Below, piece by piece: positions 33,437-35,056 of a DNA stretch of 35,056 nucleotides. Under the pieces are notes generated by a model that worked only from the letters and a program-made list of their open reading frames with translations, searched no databases and was not told the origin of the DNA. This DNA comes from RGIG8306 sp964566025 (GTDB lineage: Bacteria; Bacillota; Clostridia; Lachnospirales; Lachnospiraceae), in assembly GCA_964566025.1 (NCBI GenBank), contig CAZMHF010000019.1, positions 1 through 35,056 of the forward strand, read 5' to 3'. The stretch's first letter is position 1, and each line of letters opens with the position of its first letter. A program made the translations under genes and the position numbers.

Positions 33437-35056
33437 TTATAGCTCAACTGTTGCTTTATCTAATTTCCAAATCTCATCGACATATTGTTGAATGGTTCGA
33501 TCCGATGTAAACTTTCCTGAACAAGCTGTATTTAACATCGCGGATTTCGCCCAACCTTTTTCATCCTTATAGGCTTTTTCAACCTCCATTTGTGCTTTAT
33601 GATAGGATTCAAAATCCTTCAAAATAAAATACACATCGGCAGGAGCGCCATTTGTTCCGTATAACAAGGAATTATAGATTTCACGGAATAACTCTGGATT
33701 ATGAGGTGCATAATATCCATTAATAAGTTGCATTAACACGCGACGAATCTCTTGGTTATTATTGAAAATTTCTAATGGATTGTATCCGCCCTTATTTTCA
33801 TATTGAATAATTTCATCAGATGAACAGCCAAACATAAAGGCATTTTCTTTTCCGACTTCTTCTACAATTTCAACATTGGCTCCATCCATCGTTCCAATTG
33901 TCAAAGCACCATTTAGCATAAACTTCATATTACCTGTACCAGATGCTTCTTTACTTGCTGTAGAAATTTGCTCACTAACATCTGCCGCTGCAAAAATCAT
34001 CTCTGCATTAGATACGCGATAATTCTCGATAAATACTACTTTGATTTTTCCGTTTATCGTTTTGTCGTTGTTAATTACTTCAGCAACAGAGTTAATTAAC
34101 TTAATTGTTAATTTTGCGCGGTGATAACCTGCGGCTGCTTTCGCTCCAAAAATAAATGTTCTTGGATAGAATTCCATTTCTGGATTGTCTTTAATCTTAT
34201 TGTAAAGATGCATAACATGCAAAATATTTAGTAGCTGTCTTTTATATTCGTGAAGTCTCTTTACTTGTACATCAAATATCGAGCGTGGATTCACTTCAAT
34301 TCCTGTTGTATCAAGAATGTATTTTGCAAGATGAACTTTATTTTGATATTTAATATGCATAAATTCTTTTTGCATTTTTTCATCATCGGCATAAATCGCT
34401 AATTCTTTGATATGTGGTAAATTTGTAATCCACTCATCACCAATTTTTTGCGTTACCCAATCTGCCAACAATGGATTACCATGCAATAAGAATCTTCGTT
34501 GTGTAATACCATTTGTTTTGTTATTGAATTTCTCAGGCATCATTTCATAAAAATCTTTAAGCTCTTGCTTAATAAGAATTTCTGTATGAAGTCTTGCCAC
34601 ACCATTTACAGAGTAGCCACCTACGATAGCTAAATGTGCCATCTTCACTTGACCGTCATAAATGATGGCCATACTACGCACTTTGTCATTGTCATTTGGA
34701 TATTTTGCGGCAATTTCAGCAACAAATCGACGGTTAATTTCCTCAACAACTTGATAAATACGTGGTAAAAGGCGAGAGAATAATTCGATTGGCCATTTTT
34801 CCAGCGCTTCTGACATAATTGTATGATTCGTATAGGCACAGCACTTTGTTGTAACTGCCCAAGCCTCTTCCCATGTTAAGAAATGCTCGTCCATCAAAAT
34901 GCGCATAAGCTCTGCAACCGTCATCGATGGGTGGGTATCGTTCATCTGGAATACGACTTTTTCGTATAATTTCTTAATGTCATTATGCTTTTCAAGATAT
35001 TTCTTAATCGCTGTTTGCAATGTTGCAGAAATAAAGAAATACTGTTGCTTCAATCG
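33437..35056 (-). CDS. glgP: Glycogen/starch phosphorylase, C-terminal part (cut by window edge)
   Basis: The last 539 residues of a GT35 alpha-glucan phosphorylase, which releases glucose-1-phosphate from glycogen using PLP. The open frame runs off the right edge, so the start and about a third of the protein lie outside. Seen: VVFQMNDTHPSM near the cut, FDVQVKRLHEYKRQLLNIL, and the PLP-lysine region KEASGTGNMKFMLNGA followed by LTIGTMDGANVEI. The C-terminal end is complete. Other glycogen genes, if any, are not in view. Confidence 0.94.
   Translation of the reverse strand, partial: RLKQQYFFISATLQTAIKKYLEKHNDIKKLYEKVVFQMNDTHPSMTVAELMRILMDEHFLTWEEAWAVTTKCCAYTNHTIMSEALEKWPIELFSRLLPRIYQVVEEINRRFVAEIAAKYPNDNDKVRSMAIIYDGQVKMAHLAIVGGYSVNGVARLHTEILIKQELKDFYEMMPEKFNNKTNGITQRRFLLHGNPLLADWVTQKIGDEWITNLPHIKELAIYADDEKMQKEFMHIKYQNKVHLAKYILDTTGIEVNPRSIFDVQVKRLHEYKRQLLNILHVMHLYNKIKDNPEMEFYPRTFIFGAKAAAGYHRAKLTIKLINSVAEVINNDKTINGKIKVVFIENYRVSNAEMIFAAADVSEQISTASKEASGTGNMKFMLNGALTIGTMDGANVEIVEEVGKENAFMFGCSSDEIIQYENKGGYNPLEIFNNNQEIRRVLMQLINGYYAPHNPELFREIYNSLLYGTNGAPADVYFILKDFESYHKAQMEVEKAYKDEKGWAKSAMLNTACSGKFTSDRTIQQYVDEIWKLDKATVEL

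Overview
The window is AT-rich bacterial chromosome with strong Shine-Dalgarno sites and consensus sigma-A promoters. It most resembles an anaerobic, plant-fibre-degrading Firmicute of the Lachnospiraceae/Clostridia type. Reasons: DUF4364 next to a malic enzyme, an rpmE-DUF1385-prmC-prfA run, a tig-clpP-clpX-engB run, a Rho with a long N-terminal insertion, a giant BadF-type activase, and a membrane-anchored GH5 cellulase near a cellobiose phosphorylase. This is inferred from gene content; no rRNA or tRNA gene is present to confirm it. No CRISPR array, prophage or complete transposon was seen.

Layout. Positions 1-42 hold a GC-rich hairpin, possibly an IS200/IS605-type end or a terminator. From 5.97 kb leftwards lies a minus-strand operon: a MerR-methyltransferase fusion, rfbA, rfbB, rfbD, a VanZ-family gene and hisC, read from a promoter with a MerR-type 19-bp spacer. 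From 9.57 to 6.1 kb are rpmE, a DUF1385 membrane protein, prmC and prfA. aspS (11.4 kb) and malic enzyme-DUF4364 (13.2 kb) are separate minus-strand units. rho is divergent on the plus strand and shares a bidirectional terminator with engB, the last gene of tig-clpP-clpX-engB (18.9-15.1 kb).

The carbohydrate region spans 19.0-24.9 kb. A small anchored protein with a carbohydrate-binding-like domain and a GH5 cellulase are on minus; a CYTH phosphatase and a cellobiose phosphorylase are on plus. Then come a rhomboid-like zinc-ribbon membrane protein with lysA, an SDR oxidoreductase divergent from an AraC regulator, a 1425-residue ATPase/activase, and the C-terminal part of glycogen phosphorylase cut by the right edge.

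How it fits together (inference): the cellulase and its anchored partner would attack beta-glucan at the cell surface. Cellobiose phosphorylase and glycogen phosphorylase both release glucose-1-phosphate, the substrate of RfbA for dTDP-sugar synthesis. The rest is housekeeping for translation, proteolysis and transcription termination. The parts least explained by known biology are the giant activase and the shared surface anchor of the two cellulose-related proteins.
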